Positions 63,013 through 64,000 of a DNA stretch of 64,000 bases are shown here, piece after piece. Source of the stretch: Acinetobacter parvus DSM 16617 = CIP 108168 (GTDB lineage Bacteria > Pseudomonadota > Gammaproteobacteria > Pseudomonadales > Moraxellaceae). Below the pieces are notes generated by a model. It saw only the letters and a program-made list of their open reading frames with translations, made no database searches and was not told where the DNA came from. Every line of letters begins with the position of its first letter. The first letter of the stretch is position 1. Made by a program: the position numbers and the translations under genes. The stretch covers positions 1 through 64,000 of the forward strand of contig NZ_KB849207.1 in NCBI RefSeq assembly GCF_000368025.1, written 5' to 3'.

Positions 63013-64000
63013 ATGACTCAACTGACTTGCTTTAAAGCTTATGATATTCGCGGAAAATTAGGCACAGAACTGAACGAAGAAATCGCCTATAAAATTGGTC
63101 GTGCATACGGACAAATCTATCAACCTAGAAAAGTGGTGATTGGGTGTGACATCCGTCTGAGCAGTGAAGGTTTAAAGCAAGCAACCATTCGTGGTCTTAA
63201 TGATGCAGGTGTCAATGTTCTAGATTTAGGCATGACGGGTACCGAAGAAGTTTATTTCGGCGCTTTCCATCTTGATGTACAAGGTGGCATTGAAGTAACT
63301 GCCAGCCACAACCCGATGGACTACAATGGCATGAAATTGGTTCGTGAAAATGCACGTCCAATCAGTGCTGATACGGGTTTAAAAGAGATTCAATCACTTG
63401 CAGAATCAGGTATTTTTGCCGAAGTTGAGCAGAAAGGTACAACTGAAAACTATAATATCCTACCTGAGTTTGTTGAACACCTACTGACTTATATTGATCC
63501 ACAGAAAATTAAACCACTCAAGCTAGTAGTGAATGCAGGCAATGGTGCAGCAGGCCATGTCATTGATGCAATTGAACAGAAATTCCAACAACTGAATATT
63601 CCTGTTGAATTTATTAAAATTCATCATGAAGCGGATGGGACTTTCCCCAATGGGATTCCGAACCCAATCTTAATTGAAAACCGTGACAGCACCCGCGATG
63701 CTGTGCTTGCGCACAATGCAGATATGGGTATTGCATGGGATGGGGATTTTGACCGTTGCTTCTTGTTTGATGAAAAAGGTCAATTCATCGAAGGCTATTA
63801 CATTGTTGGCTTATTAGCACAGGCATTCTTGATCAAACAATCAGGTGAAAAGATTGTGCATGATCCACGTTTAGTTTGGAATACCTTTGATATCGTAGAG
63901 CAATATCAAGGTATCGCGGTTCAATCAAAATCTGGGCATGCTTTTATTAAAGATGTAATGCGTGAACATAATGCGGTTTACGGCGGTGAGATGAGCGCAC
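63013..64000 (+). CDS. pgm: Phosphomannomutase/phosphoglucomutase, 3' end outside window
   Basis: The first 329 residues of an alpha-D-phosphohexomutase of the AlgC/ManB class. The start CFKAYDIRGKLG is typical. The phosphoserine loop is TASHNPMDYNGMK and the magnesium loop is WDGDFDRCFL, both intact; the sugar-binding loop GGEMSA is just reached at the window end. It converts mannose or glucose 6-phosphate to the 1-phosphate for capsule and lipopolysaccharide sugars. In A. baumannii this gene (pgm) closes the capsule (K) locus, so that locus may lie to the right. Confidence 0.93.
   Translation, partial: MTQLTCFKAYDIRGKLGTELNEEIAYKIGRAYGQIYQPRKVVIGCDIRLSSEGLKQATIRGLNDAGVNVLDLGMTGTEEVYFGAFHLDVQGGIEVTASHNPMDYNGMKLVRENARPISADTGLKEIQSLAESGIFAEVEQKGTTENYNILPEFVEHLLTYIDPQKIKPLKLVVNAGNGAAGHVIDAIEQKFQQLNIPVEFIKIHHEADGTFPNGIPNPILIENRDSTRDAVLAHNADMGIAWDGDFDRCFLFDEKGQFIEGYYIVGLLAQAFLIKQSGEKIVHDPRLVWNTFDIVEQYQGIAVQSKSGHAFIKDVMREHNAVYGGEMSA

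Noticed and set aside
62832..63035. A 67-codon frame beginning MFHVEQP
   Set aside because: Its start is the parS/terminator palindrome read as protein; a known type of false gene.

Overview
The window is chromosomal DNA from a gammaproteobacterium of the genus Acinetobacter (Moraxellaceae). This rests on the moderate-to-low GC content, the Ile-Ala tRNA pair inside the rRNA operon, the actP/CrbS-like pair, an ANT(3'')-II-like nucleotidyltransferase, the gntR-prpB-prpC-acnD cluster beside an aromatic aminotransferase and a phosphohexomutase, and many Acinetobacter-style small families (DUF485, DUF2946, DUF3861, DUF445, DUF4126). Species cannot be fixed from the sequence alone.

Layout. 1-5490 is an rRNA operon on the minus strand (16S, tRNA-Ile, tRNA-Ala, 23S cut by the window edge) with two promoters and a visible 16S processing stem. 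5.6-14.0 kb holds a channel-like membrane protein, a divergent TetR/MpaB-type oxygenase pair, and the acetate genes yjcH-actP divergent from a transporter-fused hybrid histidine kinase. 14.3-17.8 kb has an unknown protein, then a copper TonB receptor and its DUF2946 partner. 17.8-21.4 kb is def, a LysM protein, dprA and tsaC. 21.4-24.3 kb is accessory: a candidate small RNA, a deletion scar joining two broken genes, a peroxidase, an orphan PLD-fold protein and a lipoprotein. 24.4-31.6 kb is the complete ATP synthase operon atpIBEFHAGDC. 31.7-34.9 kb is the zinc-uptake locus znuA / zur-znuC-znuB with a Zur box. 35-45 kb holds argS, a SPOR protein, a GST, a cluster of decaying genes (pirin, osmC, DUF2798), a YqjI-like regulator with two matching palindromes, the aminoglycoside nucleotidyltransferase, guaA, a DUF445 protein and two tRNA-Gly genes. 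45-48.6 kb has bolA, sirB2-like, an orphan parA, a lipoprotein, a LysE-type exporter and dedA. 48.6-51.6 kb is a graveyard of mobile elements (IS200/IS605-derived palindromic element, IS66 and IS982 pieces) around a broken doxX, with rluA inside it. 51.7-55.5 kb has an EamA exporter, a DUF4126 protein, a 47-residue zinc ribbon and a 605-residue AT-rich protein of unknown function. 55.6-61.2 kb is the 2-methylcitrate (propionate) operon under a GntR regulator with three matching operators. 61.6-64 kb has a tyrB-type aminotransferase, a sequence matching the parS consensus, and the start of a phosphohexomutase that in A. baumannii marks the edge of the capsule locus.

How it works together. Most of the window is core: translation, energy conversion, purine synthesis, zinc supply. 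Acetate and propionate use are both represented (actP with its sensor kinase; prpBC-acnD). The accessory signal is concentrated at 21.4-23.6, 38.4-39.2, 44.4, 48.6-51.6 and 53.7-55.5 kb.

The best candidates for something undescribed are the solitary 605-residue gene at 53717-55534, the orphan PLD-fold gene at 22858-23553, and the candidate small RNA at about 21389-21508. No complete multi-gene defence system, CRISPR array or prophage was seen.
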